DNA from: Xestospongia muta
Taxonomy: Eukaryota; Porifera; Demospongiae; Haplosclerida; Petrosiidae
Length of the DNA: 64,000 bases
Direction of reading: 5' to 3'
Assembly (NCBI GenBank): GCA_963693285.1
Contig: OY848917.1
Span: forward strand, 13,702,192-13,766,191
Shown here one piece after another: positions 1 to 11,263 of the stretch. Positions within the stretch are counted from its first letter, which is position 1. Each line of letters opens with the position of its first letter. The position numbers and the translations under genes are program-made. The notes beneath the pieces are model-generated. The model saw only the letters and a list, made by a program, of their open reading frames with translations. It had not been told where the DNA came from and made no database searches.

Positions 1-530
1 TTTAGAAGGTATACAATTCAAATATGCTTGAACCTGAGGGGTATCGTAAAGCTGTTGTAGTCCTTCACCACACCTGTTTAATGATACATAATGAGTAGTT
101 ATTTCATTTGTTAGAGTGTATGATAACCCTCTTAAATGTTTGCAAGGCAAAAGATGGTTTGGTTCACCTATATAATTAGGATCTGGCACATATTCATATT
201 CTCCATCATCGGTGTTGTACTCTTCATTATCACAGCTTTTGTTACCCTCTAAAGTTGTGGAGTTGTCCTCTTCAGCCACATTCATTTCTACTTCTTCGAT
301 GTTAGCAATTGCACTATAATAGTGGCAGGCAGTCTTGATCAGGTAATATTGGCAATGCCAACCTTTCAATTCTGACTTTTATTGCCTCAATCTCATCACA
401 AACAACTTTAATGGAATGTTTAATTCCTATTATAATACATTTAAATTAAATAGTCATTCAGTTCTACTTCTGTACCTTTTAATTCGTATTTAATATCTAT
501 CAAGGCAGCCTTGGCCATATTTGCTTTCAT
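1..530 (-). CDS. Unrecognised acidic protein, N-terminal part, three exons
   Basis: Exons are 530-476, 426-363 and 313-1; the frame is still open at the window edge. Both introns are exactly 49 nt (475-427, starting GTACAG and ending AATAG; 362-314, starting GTTGGC and ending TATAG) and both junctions keep phase. An in-frame TGA lies directly before the ATG at 530; a second ATG at 518 is also possible. The first 55 residues look helical (KVVCDEIEAIKVRIES, then AIANIEEVEMN). An acidic stretch rich in E, D and N follows, then a region with PNHLLPCKHL. I see at least 144 codons without a stop. The last exon could hide another short intron (an AG/GTGTGG sits near 79). I do not recognise the family and claim no function. 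Unlike its neighbours it carries no lesion, so it is probably a live host gene. Confidence 0.6.
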
Positions 531-1082
531 TCAGTATCGAATTAGAAATAATGGCATGTATCTACATGATGCAGTATCATAGTGAAACGGTGATAACAAG
601 TATGGAAATGTAAAAACAATTTGAATCGTAGTTGTATTTCATGCGGTATCATAAAAATTATGTATCATACTGTTATACATACGTGGTACTCAAATGTTAA
701 GAAAACTACATGATTCATTTCTGTGCATTATTGGCTGTGTACACTGCACACCACAGCGAGGTTAAGCACTTTAGTGCATTTTTCATTATTATGGTACCAT
801 TGGTAACTAGTAAGTGTTATAATGACATGTTCTTTGGGATTAATAAGCTTTTTCTTTCATATTAGTGTATGATGTGTGACTGAAGTATGTCTACTAATTT
901 GAATTTAATATGAGTCATCAATATTATAACATTACTGTAGTATGAAAGATATGAGTTTTTGCCATTTGAATAAGAGGTCTGATGTTTTTTTTTGAAGGAA
1001 TAGTCTTTGCTTTGCTTTTTGAAAGATATTAAAAGAAAACATAAGTTATTCAATTAAATGTATATCAAACGTTGTTTATAAG
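531..1082. other. No gene seen
   Basis: AT-rich sequence upstream of the minus-strand gene that starts at 530, so the promoter of that gene should lie here. A 63-codon open frame at 862-1053 has low-complexity composition and no recognisable motif. At 1083 there is TTAACCCTCT, which would suit a piggyBac end (TTAA target followed by CCC), but I found no matching inverted end. Confidence 0.4.
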
Positions 1083-1379
1083 TTAACCCTCTACTTCACC
1101 TCACAAAAGAGAGCAAAAACGATTGCTTATCATATTATTTTTTTTCTCCCACAAATTGTACTCAATATATGTATTTCCATATATCAAATAACTCAACTTT
1201 TATTGGAGATTTCAAATATTGCTTTAGCTTTGTGCAATATTAAATAATATTTTCAATATTTAGTAGCAATTGTAAGTGTGCAGCTTTTGAAATATTTATG
1301 TCCTCGCATGAAAATGTTATTGTATCAACAGTGTTAAGAGCAAAGAAAAAGGGTTCAGATGATATATAATAATAATGGT

Positions 1380-2863
1380 TTATGAGTTTGGTGCAATAGA
1401 TTTGCGATAGTTTCCACGTCGACGTCTGCGATTTATACTGCCTTTTGGTCTTCCTCTTGACTTAGTACTTGTACTTACTGTAGTAGTGTTACTTAGTTGT
1501 TTTCTTGATTGCTTATCATACCATAGTTTGCGAATTATTGAAAAATTGCTACTATGCCAAGCAGAGTGACAGTCCTTTTCATTTATTTGGAGAGTGCTGG
1601 CGTAAGTAGATAATCTGGACATTTTCTTTGTGTGTACGATTTTGTATGATGAAGATAACAGTACACACAGTGGGATTTTTTATTGGAAGGATAGAGCTTA
1701 CTTCCATGAGAAATTTGTATAGCTGCAGATACAGATCGTTTCGGTCGTCGAGGGCTTTTTTCTATTGGTCTTCTTTCAATTCCATACTGCGATATTATCT
1801 CTAGAATAAATTGATCACGAAATTCATTTTCTGTCAAAACTCTTCCATCATTTTCCGACTGAATCCAGTTGTACAAAATATGTGAGTTGACTATGGCAAC
1901 ATCAATCATGTGATAGAAACAAGTCTTCCTATATTTTGCAGTTTTCCTGGTCACTTTATGATAGCTAATGAACTGATCGCTTTTATCAACACCTCCCATG
2001 GATTTATTGTATTTTATCAACATGTCAGGACATAGAACAGACATCACTGTGGACTGATTAGTAGCTGGATCCTTCATTTGTCTCTGCACTGTCTCTTTAG
2101 AATGCCCTGGGTATGCAGTAGATGCCAGAACAACTGTCTTAGTATCATGCCATACACAATATGTCACCTTCGATAGAGGACTACGGAAGTAATACCCTGT
2201 ACTACGAGGTATGCTAGATTTCTCAACTATTTTCTTTATATCAATGATTTCTGGGGGAACACCAATCCTCTTCACATTCAATGTGCCTGTAGCTACAATT
2301 TCTAGTTCTAAAAGATCATTGAGAAGGGTAGGACTTGTATAGAAATTGTCAAAATAAACTTCATAGCCTTGAAACGCAAACCTCTGGACCAACGTCATCA
2401 CTACATCGTAGGAGAGACCTTTCGCTAAGTATCCTTCATCTTTTCCTCCATACAGATCGAAGTCTAATGTATAGCCTGAAGTGTCAGCCACTACCCAGTA
2501 CTTCATTCCCCACTTAGTTGGTTTTTGTCTCATGTATTGTCGAAATCTTGACCTTGCTTTGGTCTTTACCATCCTTTCATCTACACTTAGCTGCTGCTGA
2601 GGCTGATAAAGCTCCAAACATTTGTTCTTGATGTGATCATGCAATGGTAAGATCTTGGATAATCTATTACCAGCTAAAGCAGCTTCTTCTTCTGTGGGAA
2701 CTACGTGGAGGAATGTTCTGATCAGCTCATATCGTTTACATGATATTAGCTCACTCAATCGCACAAGAACTTGAGCTGATTTAGTGCTCCAAGCTTGACA
2801 GTGATTACGTACACTGTGTATACCCAACAAATTGTTATTGAAGTGTGTGTCATTTGATATTAA
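1380..2863 (-). pseudogene. piggyBac-type transposase relic (PGBD4-like)
   Basis: A 415-codon open stretch (2830-1583) carries the catalytic core of a piggyBac (DDE_Tnp_1_7) transposase. The three aspartate motifs are visible in order: SVDERMVK, YFDNFYTS and MGGVDKSDQ. The start of the preserved part (WSTKSAQ...CKRYELIRTFLHVV) matches the usual region just before the core. The frame opens at a TAG near 2863 and the first codons are not ATG, so the N-terminal quarter is missing or lies in another exon. At the C-terminus the cysteine-rich tail is split by a frameshift near 1590: frame one ends CPDYLLTPAL and the next frame continues QINEKDCHSAWHSSNF through 1380, ending in a basic patch (RGRPKGSINRRRRR). 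No TTAA-flanked ends could be paired. A domesticated gene is possible but the broken ends argue for a relic. Confidence 0.8.
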
Positions 2864-2904
2864 TGTCTACATTTATATGAAATATTTTCAAGAAGTCATT
2901 GATA

Positions 2905-3800
2905 TGGCAAATTAATACCACTTTCATCTAACCTGATCTCTTGTAAGTCCATCCCAAATAGTATGATAGCCAATGGTTGACTAAAAATGCTCAAGAAAAT
3001 TATTAAAAAATTATTGTTTTAAAATAGTCACCATGTAAGTTCATCTGCACATGCCTAGTTATTTGTCATTATGAGAACATGGCACTCTGATGTGTTACAT
3101 GTTGTTCAGTTTCCACTTGCATTGAAAAGGGTATGACTTGAAAGTAGACTTTTAAAAACAAATGGAATTAAAGAAGCATAAAATACACTGCTATGGAAAA
3201 TGTCTCAAAGAAACACCAAAAAAAGTTTGAGGTTAGAAAGAACAGTTTTTAGAAAGAAAGATTTGTGCATTGTAGTTGTCTGGTATATTGGTATTAGTAT
3301 CTTTTATCTCAAACTACAACCACTTTCAACAGTGGATGTTTCAATCAAGATGTCAACCTTAAACCTCCTGGTCTTCTTGGAGTTATGTAGATAAATACTG
3401 AAAAGAAAATGAAACATACAAAATTTGTTATCTAATTCTCTTAATTACTCAATTGCAGTACATTATGTCCAGAAACACAATATAAACTGAGAACTGTACC
3501 ATATGGTACTAGTATTTGATGCAAACAATGTGTATGTTTTTATTGCAATAAGTAAAATTACTTACTGTTGCCCAAAATCTTTCCAAATTTTGCAATTAAA
3601 TATGGCACTGCATAAACCACTCTGGTAAAAAAATACCATTTGCATCTTACCAGATCTCTTTTAAGTCCATTCCAAATGGTATGATAACCAATGGTTGAGT
3701 AAAAACGCTCAAGAAAATACTGTTTTAAAATATGCACCATGTAAGGTCGGTCATCTGCATATGTCTAGTCATTTGTCATTATGAGAACATGGCACTTTGG
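2905..3800. repeat. Direct repeat pair, about 180 bp, 700 bp apart
   Basis: Sequence at about 2908-3090 recurs at about 3620-3800 in the same orientation; both share the block ATGGTTGA-TAAAAA-GCTCAAGAAAAT and TTTGTCATTATGAGAACATGG. Read on the minus strand both encode a similar peptide; the second copy gives HILKQYFLERFYSTIGYHTIW followed by GLKRDLVR, which has the feel of the helix-turn-helix start of an integrase-like protein, but this is weak. The first copy has in-frame stops. Confidence 0.45.
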
Positions 3801-5414
3801 AGCAAATTAAGGACTGAGTTTATTAACCTGATAAAGATGTAATGAACTTGACCTAGGTGATGATTGTTAGTGATATGTTTATATATAGTTGGGCCTAAAG
3901 ATATTATCGTAATGGTTTTTTTTGTTAATGTGCTCCAACTGCCTGTTTGATGGTTTTGTCTGTTGACAATGTGTATAAAATCCCTTTCTACCAATAACAC
4001 ATGGAATAAGTATTTACATATGATATGCAAATATCCAGTTTTTTGAGATCATGTGACTACTTCTAATAATTTGGGTGTGGCTTCTTTCTTTTTTTGTTAG
4101 CTTATGGAGTCATCTCAACTACTCAGCATTATTTTTTATCTCGTACTTATATGAAGAAATTGAGTTCTTCCAATCTGATATAATATAACATAAGACAATA
4201 TTAACTCCATACAATATGCTATTCTTGTTATACAACATATGGATTTAGTCAATTGCACAGCAAAAATAATAAAACAATGTTAAGATTTCTATATCCTGGA
4301 GTACTTTCTTGTTCTATATCTTTAGCCTTCTTTTATGCATGAGCCACAAAATCAATGCCAAGGCAGTACCATATTCAATTGACAATATTTTTGTTTGCCA
4401 TATTCAACAACTTACATTTCGGTTATACATTTAAATGGTAGAAAATTTAATATAATATTTGATTGGAATACCAATATGGTATTAAATTCATTGGATGTAA
4501 ATTTTCGAGTTGATATTAAATGAAATGCTTGCCATCAATTTCTGAAGATGTCATCTATTGTAGAATCAGTGATGCTAAATAAAATTTGATGACGTTGGTA
4601 TTTCATTTAAGTAGTAATAAAAGTTTGACCAATGAATATAATGTGTAGATTGATTTAATATTTTTAGTTCCAATATTACATGGACTAATCTTAAAGTTAC
4701 TGTTACATTCACCTTAACTCCCTAAATCCATAAACAATTCAAACTTATAATGGCAATTGTTGTGTTATGTAAAATTTAAAACGTAATAATGAAAACAATT
4801 GTGGTATGTTAGCATATTACATACCTTAAAAATTCTTATTCCTTTTAATAAACATTGCGACTTGTAAAAATAATAATTATAATTAAAATAGTTAAACTTA
4901 GCTTATAATAATCGGTAGTTTATGGAGTAGCTTTATTGCTACCATCTCAGACAATGACTGATTGCATTAAATCTGTTTCATACACTTTCTTGCCTTTTCA
5001 TCTTTTCTTAATTTAGTTCAATAATCTATTTTTATAAGACCATACTCAATGTAAACAATCTATAAACAATGCTTAATGACTTGAAATACAAATGTACTGA
5101 ATTACTGCAATTCACATCTGCAATTTGCCTTCATCTCTATTACTCCCTCTCTCTTTCTTTTTCCTTCCTTTTTCCTTGTCCAACCTCCCTCTGCCACAGG
5201 TCAAAGTAGATGAAGCAGAATATATAATTAATTACACTTACGATGTTGTGGTTTTGAGGAAAGAAATGAAATATCACAAACTTTTAAAATGATTTGTCTT
5301 ATAGCCATTGTAAATCTAACCATGCAGCATGAGTCTTTACTTTCATTATATAATTATTGCATTGATAACTCAGGTATAGTCAGAATCCTTTAAAATAGAT
5401 GAAAATTGCTCATA
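3801..5414. other. No gene seen; AT-rich
   Basis: Both strands are littered with stops. An open frame at 3779-4030 on the minus strand shows no motif. A pyrimidine-rich stretch (about 5140-5190, CTCCCTCTCTCTTTC) is the only compositional feature. Confidence 0.4.
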
Positions 5415-5418
5415 TAGA

Positions 5419-5553
5419 ATCATCCATATTTGGATGATAAGGTAACCACATTCTAAATGATCCATTTTTGGATGGTTATTGCATATCTCTCTATAGAGTA
5501 GCTGATGTCATCTATAATTATCCAATATTGGATGATTTTTGTCATCACTGTTT
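5419..5553. repeat. Cluster of near-palindromes with TTGGATGAT core
   Basis: Three imperfect palindromes occur within about 120 bp: ATCATCCATATTTGGATGAT (5419-5438, one mismatch between arms), GATCCATTTTTGGATGG (about 5459-5475) and ATTATCCAATATTGGATGAT (5517-5536, one mismatch). A half-site TTTGGATGAT follows near 5551. The sequence shows the repeat; any role as protein sites or a transposon end is inference. Confidence 0.5.
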
Positions 5554-5699
5554 GGATGATTTTTTTATGCCTTAAATATTTGATCAACAGTACTAGATAC
5601 TTACTGTGTAGAACAATATTACTACAGTTATTGCAAGCTACTACTTTGTGTTACTTTGTGTGTTTATTTTCTTCTGGGGCGTGTAAGTGCAAGTAGAGT

Positions 5700-6240
5700 A
5701 GGATCTTGTCTGAAGGGACCATAGAGGCTTTTTTCCTAACTACTAGTGGTGTAGAAGTCTCACCATCTTTCTCTTCCTCACTCTCACCACAGTTGTCGTC
5801 ATGGCTCCTTGGTCTCTTTGAGTAGTGAGGATCTGGTTAAAGTCTGGCTGCTGGTGAATTAGCAGGTGGTGGCTGTGGGCTTAGTTCCTCTGTTAACTTA
5901 TCAACATTGCTGTCTTCAGGATCTTAATAGATGTATGTCTAAGGATCAAGACTGTGGTGCTCATAGCAGCATTTGATGTCTCGTAGTCGATCACTCCAGT
6001 TGCCTGTATTAATAAGTATAATCAGTCACACATACATTATGTTGGGGAGGGAGGTATGAGTTGGTTGGACATACATGTGTTGTGCCTACCTTCATAATCT
6101 GCAGGAGCACTAGTGACACTTTGGAATGGTATGCGTGGGTATATAGGCTTCTCTGATTTCTATGTCAGTTCAGGTCCTTCATAATGCTTCTAATTAAACT
6201 CTTCATAGTTAATCCATTGAGGATTGATCCCTTTGCTGGA
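5700..6240 (-). pseudogene. Decayed two-exon coding remnant, family unknown
   Basis: Read on the minus strand, 6240-6090 gives INPQWINYEEFN, stop, KHYEGPELT, stop, then KSEKPIYPRIPFQSVTSAPADYEG, followed by a good donor (GTAGGC). After an acceptor near 6002 the next exon gives NWSDRLRDIKCCYEHHSLDP and then, past three stops, an acidic/basic tail with KRPRSHDD and ESEEEKDGETST. The coding-like composition and splice signals suggest an old gene or transposon exon pair. I do not recognise it. Confidence 0.4.
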
Positions 6241-6708
6241 AGAGGAGACAAGATGACTGATAATGTTTTTTGATTACCAATTACTATGGAATTGACATTT
6301 CATCTGCTTCAACAAATGATTTCTTAGAAAGCCAGAAATGATGTTTATGTGGTTTGTGGAACTGTCTTGTTATCAATTCCATAGTAATAGCACTCATGTA
6401 TAGGTCCAGTAGCCATAAAATTGCTTTTGTCTAACTAAACAGCTACCGTTTTACTTGTCTTTTGTTTGTTACTTTTTCTAAATATCTGCACAATAACAAA
6501 TAAAAATACACAGTATATATAGTAACTAATATGTGATAGTGCACTAATGTTCATAGATGCCTTATAGGATGGACAAACACACTGAATGACATTTTAAATG
6601 TTACTTTTTAAGGCTCCCCTTACAAAATTGTGCATGTTATATAATGTATGATATAATGTATGTATCTATGTACATGTACATTATATTAATTATTTTCTTA
6701 TTATTCAG

Positions 6709-7129
6709 TGTACTCGTGAGATTATGTTACATGACAATGACCATAACACATTTTGTGACCTTCTAAAACTGCACAAACAACAGTTTGTTCTCTCATCCAA
6801 GTTTGTAAGTTTACTTAGATGTTTAATTTGTATGTAAAGTATTAGTTTGTGTATAAAGTATATACATAGGTATCACATGTTCGATATTATATTATGAGTA
6901 GACATACACACATATATACTGTACCTAATATGAAATACCTTAATTCTGGCATTCATACTCCTCAAATTGTATAAGTATTATTTATGGAAAAAATTCCAGA
7001 TTTACTGCACTGTTATATAAGTGACCATTATTTAATTGTTTTCCTTTAGAGAGTTGAAAATTTGCTGGAATTAGTCTTTCTTCTTCTACAACACAAAAAC
7101 ATTGATGAGTCTTTTCAAACCCTTCAAAG
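6709..7129 (+). CDS. TAF1A: TAF1A-like gene, first two visible exons (6709-6804, 7050-7129)
   Basis: TAF1A is a subunit of SL1/TIF-IB, the TBP complex that brings RNA polymerase I to rDNA promoters in the nucleolus. Exon 6709-6804 (after TTATTCAG, before GTAAGT) encodes CTREIMLHDNDHNTFCDLLK and on to LSSKF. Exon 7050-7129 (after TTTCCTTTAG, before GTAAAT) encodes RVENLLELVFLLLQHKNIDE and on to QTLQ. As I recall the human protein, these align with its mid-N-terminal helical region (SEILFYHP... and HALYLLHHGMLKDAKRNL) without gaps. The second exon ends in phase 2 and joins exon 27046 after a 19.9-kb intron. Upstream exons with the start codon were not found. The identification rests on remembered similarity, so treat it as probable. 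Confidence 0.5.
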
Positions 7130-7162
7130 GTAAATTGTGTTTTTAGTTAGAGTTGTACATAT

Positions 7163-8491
7163 CAGGGCATAAACGAAGGCAAAATTTATGCATTCGAAGG
7201 TTTATTGTCTATGGTAACGAAGGTTCTGCCTTCGTTTTGGGCGGGGCTAATTAATTATGGGGGCGGGGCTCAAAATGTGGGCGAAATTAATTAATTAAAA
7301 TATGAGTTTTTGAATTTTATTAAAAAATATTTAATCAATGTTAAGTACAGAGTGGTTCTTATTTTAAAAAATTAGAGCATCAACTGTATCAGGATTTAGA
7401 GAAGACCTTAACTTTTTGACTGTTAGTCCAGCATTGGAGAATATTCTTTCAGCTGGGGCTGAGGTAGCTGGAATGCACAAAAGTGACTCGGCAACTTTTG
7501 CTAGGCTTGGAAACCGAACATTGTTATCTTTCCACCAAACTAAAGGGTTAACTTCCCTGGAAACAACCTTTTCAGCAAAGTAAGCATCTACCTCTTTTTG
7601 AAACGTAGGAAACTCAGCTGTGACTTCATCAGGACCCAACAATATATCTAGTGCTGATGGTTGACTAGTTGTATTAGTGTTATCTTTGTCCTGAGGAACT
7701 GGTGGAAGAGCAGCCATTTTGCATGTAATTTCTTCCTTGACACCCAGTTTCTGTTCATCATTGAGGAATTTTAGTTGCTTGAGAGATAAAATGACCAGAT
7801 ACAGTTATGTAAGCTTCATTAGCACCACTGGTCCAAATATCAGTGGTTAGGGAAATACTTGACATGTTTCTTTCCAATAGATCCTTTAGCTTTCTTTGTG
7901 CTACTTCGTGCTTCTGGTGAATTAGTTTAGAAATGTGCATGGCACTTGGTACCTTGTATGAAGGTTCAACAAAGCTCATTAACTGTAAGAAACCAGTAGC
8001 TTCAACTACACGCAATGGTCGCATATCGAGAATGACCATATTCACGATCAGGTCAGTGATTTCCTTAGTACGAGCTTCTGAACAACAAGAACGCTTACTA
8101 AATTCCAAAAGACTTGTTTGCTTAGCTTTGTCACTCTTATAAACTGACGAATGCTGTGAAGTGAGGTGATCACGTAAGTTACCGGTACCGCCATGGTAGG
8201 AAATTTCTTTCCGAGGATTGTACAGCATGCAAAGCACTTTATTCTGACCTTCAACTAGCTTATAGTGCTCCCAGACATCAGATCAGGGCTTCTTTTTTGG
8301 AGGACCTTGACTACCAGAACTTCCAGCTTCAAAGTCACCCATTTTAATTTTTAGGTAACACAAGCTGCATCACGTGAGCGGTTATTAAATTAGTTATTAA
8401 TAATAATTAATTATTCGAATGCAAAATTTTGCCTTCGAAGGCTACAAATTTAAACGAATTAACGAATTCTTCTCCATTTGTTTATGCCCTG
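7163..8491 (-). mobile_element. hAT transposon, internally deleted, with TSD
   Basis: The 1329-bp element has inverted ends CAGGGCATAAACGAAGG (7163) and CAGGGCATAAACAAATGG (inverted, ending 8491), flanked by a perfect 8-bp target duplication GTACATAT (7155-7162 and 8492-8499). Eight-base duplications and CAG termini are typical of hAT. Subterminal blocks CATTCGAAGG and CCTTCGAAGG also mirror each other. It lies in the long second visible intron of the TAF1A-like gene, 34 bp after a donor site. Confidence 0.95.
7364..8342 (-). pseudogene. hAT transposase, BED finger and dimerisation ends only
   Basis: Translation starts at ATG 8342 (MGDFEAGSSGSQGPPKKKP), hits TGA at 8285-8283, then reads on through a BED zinc finger (VWEHYKL...VLCMLYNPRKEISYHGG...LRDHLTSQH). 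The second BED cysteine is tyrosine (TAC for TGC). The RNase H fold begins with SLTTDIWTSGANEAYITVSG, which includes the first catalytic Asp, then breaks near 7780. Another frame resumes with LKQLKFLNDEQKLGVKEEI, the segment just before the C-terminal dimerisation domain (PLVWWKDNN, ATSAPAERIFSNAG), and stops at 7364. Roughly 300 residues, with the remaining catalytic residues, are missing. The protein cannot be active; the ends could still be moved in trans. Confidence 0.9.
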
Positions 8492-8499
8492 GTACATAT

Positions 8500-8886
8500 A
8501 CAGGATATACTGTAATTAGCTTTTTTTCATTATGAAATATTTTCGTTTGATCCTTCATAAACAAAATATTTGTGAATCGAAAATTTCTATTTAATAAAGT
8601 TTTTTATGTAATGAAAAACTGGAATGATGAATATTTAGAATAACTGGTACATAAATACCACGTGTTTGTCTATTGAAGAGATTGAGATGTCACAGTCGAG
8701 TATTTGAAATTATTTCAAGAGCTATTATGACCTCCCTGATCCAAGGGGATCACTATCAGCTATACTTCCTCCTAGACCCATGCCCTTGCCAACCAGGAGG
8801 TTGAAAAAGTGATGACCGAAGGCGTTATAGGTTTTCTCTTGGTTGGCAATTGAATTACTAAATGATGACTTAAAGAAAATGAAATA
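8500..8886. other. No gene seen between two transposons
   Basis: AT-rich filler between the hAT and Harbinger elements. A short imperfect palindrome-rich stretch near 8730-8800 (CTTCCTCCTAGACCCATGCCC) has higher GC, but I see no feature. Confidence 0.35.
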
Positions 8887-9050
8887 TGATACCCTGTTTA
8901 CACTACTATATTTTACCTGGGTTATATCTGACCTATGTGATTTTACTCTTCTTATGCTACCATTTACACTTCAAGTCACATATAATAGGGCTAAACTAAG
9001 CATGAAGGTTATTGTAGGTGTGGTATAGGTGTGGCTTGTAGCTGAATAAA

Positions 9051-10221
9051 ATGGAGGCTCACATTGTCTTGAGAAGTTTGTCATTTAGAAGAAGTAACAG
9101 TCCTGTTCATTGAAGAATTTTGAGCAGAAGATTTTATCAGTCATTGCAACAAAGACGTAAACTAATCTTTCTTTTTCTGCTGTTATCTGCACCAATAACC
9201 TCACAACTCCATATTGAAAGATCAGTGTGGGTTAGACCAAGAAGCTCATCATTCTTGAAATACATTGTGAACCATACATTTGATGAAAAGGACTGGTGTG
9301 AGAATTTTAGGATGAGGAAAGAAACATTTATATATCTTTGTGATGAATTACATCCTCATATAAAGAGACAAGACACACAATTTCATCCTGCTATTTCTGT
9401 TCAGTTACGACTATGTATTACTATCTGGTTTCTCTCAACTGGGACAGAATACAGAATACTGGGCCACTTGTTTGGGGTGTTTAGATCATCTGTTTGCTGC
9501 ATTGTATAGGACATTTGTACTGGTATTGTGAGAGTGTTGATGAAGAGATACATAAAGTTTCCTGTTGGTGAAGGATTACATGATCTTATTGCTAGTTTTG
9601 AGGATAAGTGGGGGTTTCTCAACTGTGGTGGTGCCACCAATGACAGCCATATTCCAATTGCTGCACCAGTAGATTATCACACGGATTACTACAATCGTAA
9701 AGTGTATTACTCTATGAGCATACAAGGTGTGGTTGACCACATATATTGTTCCACTGGCCAGGCAGTGTCCATGAGGCATGTGTGTTTGTTAATTCACCTA
9801 TTTATGAAAAGGGAATGTCAGGAAAGATGTTTCAAGGTGTCACTAAGTGAGTTTGTAATGAATACCTTCAAATTACAGTTATAGTTGGCTCTGCATACCC
9901 CTTATTGTCTTGGCTCATGAAACCTTTCCCTCATATTAGCACACTTGGGATCAGCAATGTTATAACTATCGACTGAGCAGAGCTCGAATTGTAATTGAGA
10001 ATGCATTTGGACGTCTCAAAAGAAGATGGAGATGCCTACTGAAGCGACTAGATGTGAAACCCGACAACCTGGCTTTAGTCATTACAGCATGCTGTGTTCT
10101 ACACAACATCTGTGAAAAGCATAGTGAAGAATTTGATTCTGATTGGCTTGACGATATAAGTGATGATTTGGCTTCTTCCCACAGCCAGAAACTTGAAACA
10201 CACCCATGCACTCTCACCTGA
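9051..10221 (+). pseudogene. Harbinger (HARBI1-like, DDE_Tnp_4) transposase, inactive
   Basis: ATG at 9051 opens MEAHIVLRSLSFRRSNSPVH, then an in-frame TGA (9111) and a TAG (9507) interrupt the helix-turn-helix region (FRMRKETFIYLCDELHPHI, LRLCITIWFLSTGTEYR). The catalytic region begins GGATNDSHIPIAAP; in the usual GAIDGSHIPI motif the fourth residue is Asp, here Asn. Near 9750 YCS jumps straight to WPGSVHEACVF: the usual TDIYVG block with the second catalytic Asp is deleted and the frame shifts. The third motif is intact (RARIVIENAFGRLKRRW), followed by CCVLHNICE and the stop at 10219-10221. All three kinds of damage independently abolish activity. Confidence 0.9.
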
Positions 10222-10524
10222 CAATATAGATGCATCTGTTGTTAGGAATGTTCTGGTTGAACACTTCAATTATTAATAATAGAATAATATTATTATGCTA
10301 AATCATTAGTGAGGTTTGATTGATAACAATAGGTAATAGGATTGTCATGTGCCTAATTTGGGCTGTCATTGAAAGGGTAAGATTGATTGTCATGGTAAGG
10401 ATAAGGTGAAGGATTAGGGAAACTCCTACTATGTGGCCCATATTGAAATCCTCTTCCCATCATCACAGTCCATAAATTAATTTTGTGAGACTGTTCTGCT
10501 TCTCATCTTTTTTCCAATTCCAGT

Positions 10525-10985
10525 TCATTGCCATTCACTTTTCTCCAACTCAATATACCTTTCCTTCGTATTCCTTTGGCCCTCCATAAATTTTCCAATA
10601 ACAGTCTCCAGACTCCTTTCCAGTTTTGTTGCACTTTTCTTTCTTTTCAAAGCTGGTTGTTTCACAACCTTCACATCTACATTTTTTCTCTTATTGATGG
10701 TATTTGGTTCTCCAACTGGGGATTGCGTTGCTATACTACAACGTTCTGTTTGTGCTGCATTGTCTGAAGCACTTACATCATTGTCTTTCAACACAGAACT
10801 CCCATTCTTGCCGATCTCCAGTGAATCAGATATCGGTGAAATTCCAACAAGCTGTTCATCATCAGAATGGTCACTTAATCCTAATTCAGAACTGATAACT
10901 AATGTTGGTTTGGGCGGAGCTTTAGAAGGGTGCAGCCGGAAGTAAGGGTTTTGACACGGGTCAAAAATAAGCGATATGTTTACAC
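10525..10985 (-). pseudogene. Second (DNA-binding partner) gene of the Harbinger element
   Basis: The minus-strand frame is open from about 10985 to the stop at 10525 and ends with a basic, coiled-coil-like segment (KQPALKRKKSATKLERSLET, then IGKFMEGQRNTKERYIELEK). PIF/Harbinger elements normally carry a Myb/SANT or MADF protein here that helps the transposase bind the ends. The tail composition fits such a partner, but the DNA-binding domain itself is not visible and the frame runs into the terminal repeats, so the 5' part is deleted or in an unrecognised exon. No ATG decides the start; one lies in-frame only as CTG/TTG-type codons until 10794. Confidence 0.45.
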
Positions 10986-11204
10986 TGCAATTTTAACCTG
11001 GGTTAAAATTTTGAACAGGGGTACACACCAGAGTCAAACCTAACCTGGGTTAATATTTAGCCACGCTTCAACATGTCATTTACACTGACTTTTTTAGCCT
11101 GGGCTAGGCCTAAGTTAAAATTAAACCAGGGTACAAGTGCCAGTGTAAACGGGGTATGAGTGAACAGGTGACTTATAAATTTAAGAAACTATTTTTATTC
11201 ATTA

Positions 11205-11205
<1 letters not shown>

Positions 11206-11263
<58 letters not shown>
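11206..11263. repeat. (AT)n microsatellite
   Basis: About 58 bp of alternating TA, interrupted once by GT near 11249. Confidence 0.95.

Larger units (their letters stand above)
8890..11156 (+). mobile_element. PIF/Harbinger transposon with 3-bp TSD
   Basis: The 2267-bp element has ends TACCCTGTTTACACT (8890) and inverted TACCCCGTTTACACT (ending 11156), 14 of 15 identical, flanked by TGA at 8887-8889 and 11157-11159. Subterminal copies of ACCTGGGTTA recur near 8915, 10995 and 11043. The layout is the classic PIF arrangement: transposase on the plus strand convergent with a second gene on the minus strand. Both genes are damaged. Confidence 0.92.

Noticed and set aside
862..1053. 63-codon open frame on the minus strand
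   Set aside because: Low-complexity composition, no splice context and no homologue that I recognise.
1083..1100. TTAACCCTCTACTTCACC as the left end of the piggyBac element
   Set aside because: No matching inverted end with AGGGTTAA was found on the other side of the transposase relic, so it may be chance.
3558..3740. Integrase-type helix-turn-helix peptide
   Set aside because: One short peptide (YHTIWNGLKRDLVR) in a repeat with no catalytic motif nearby; kept only as a repeat.
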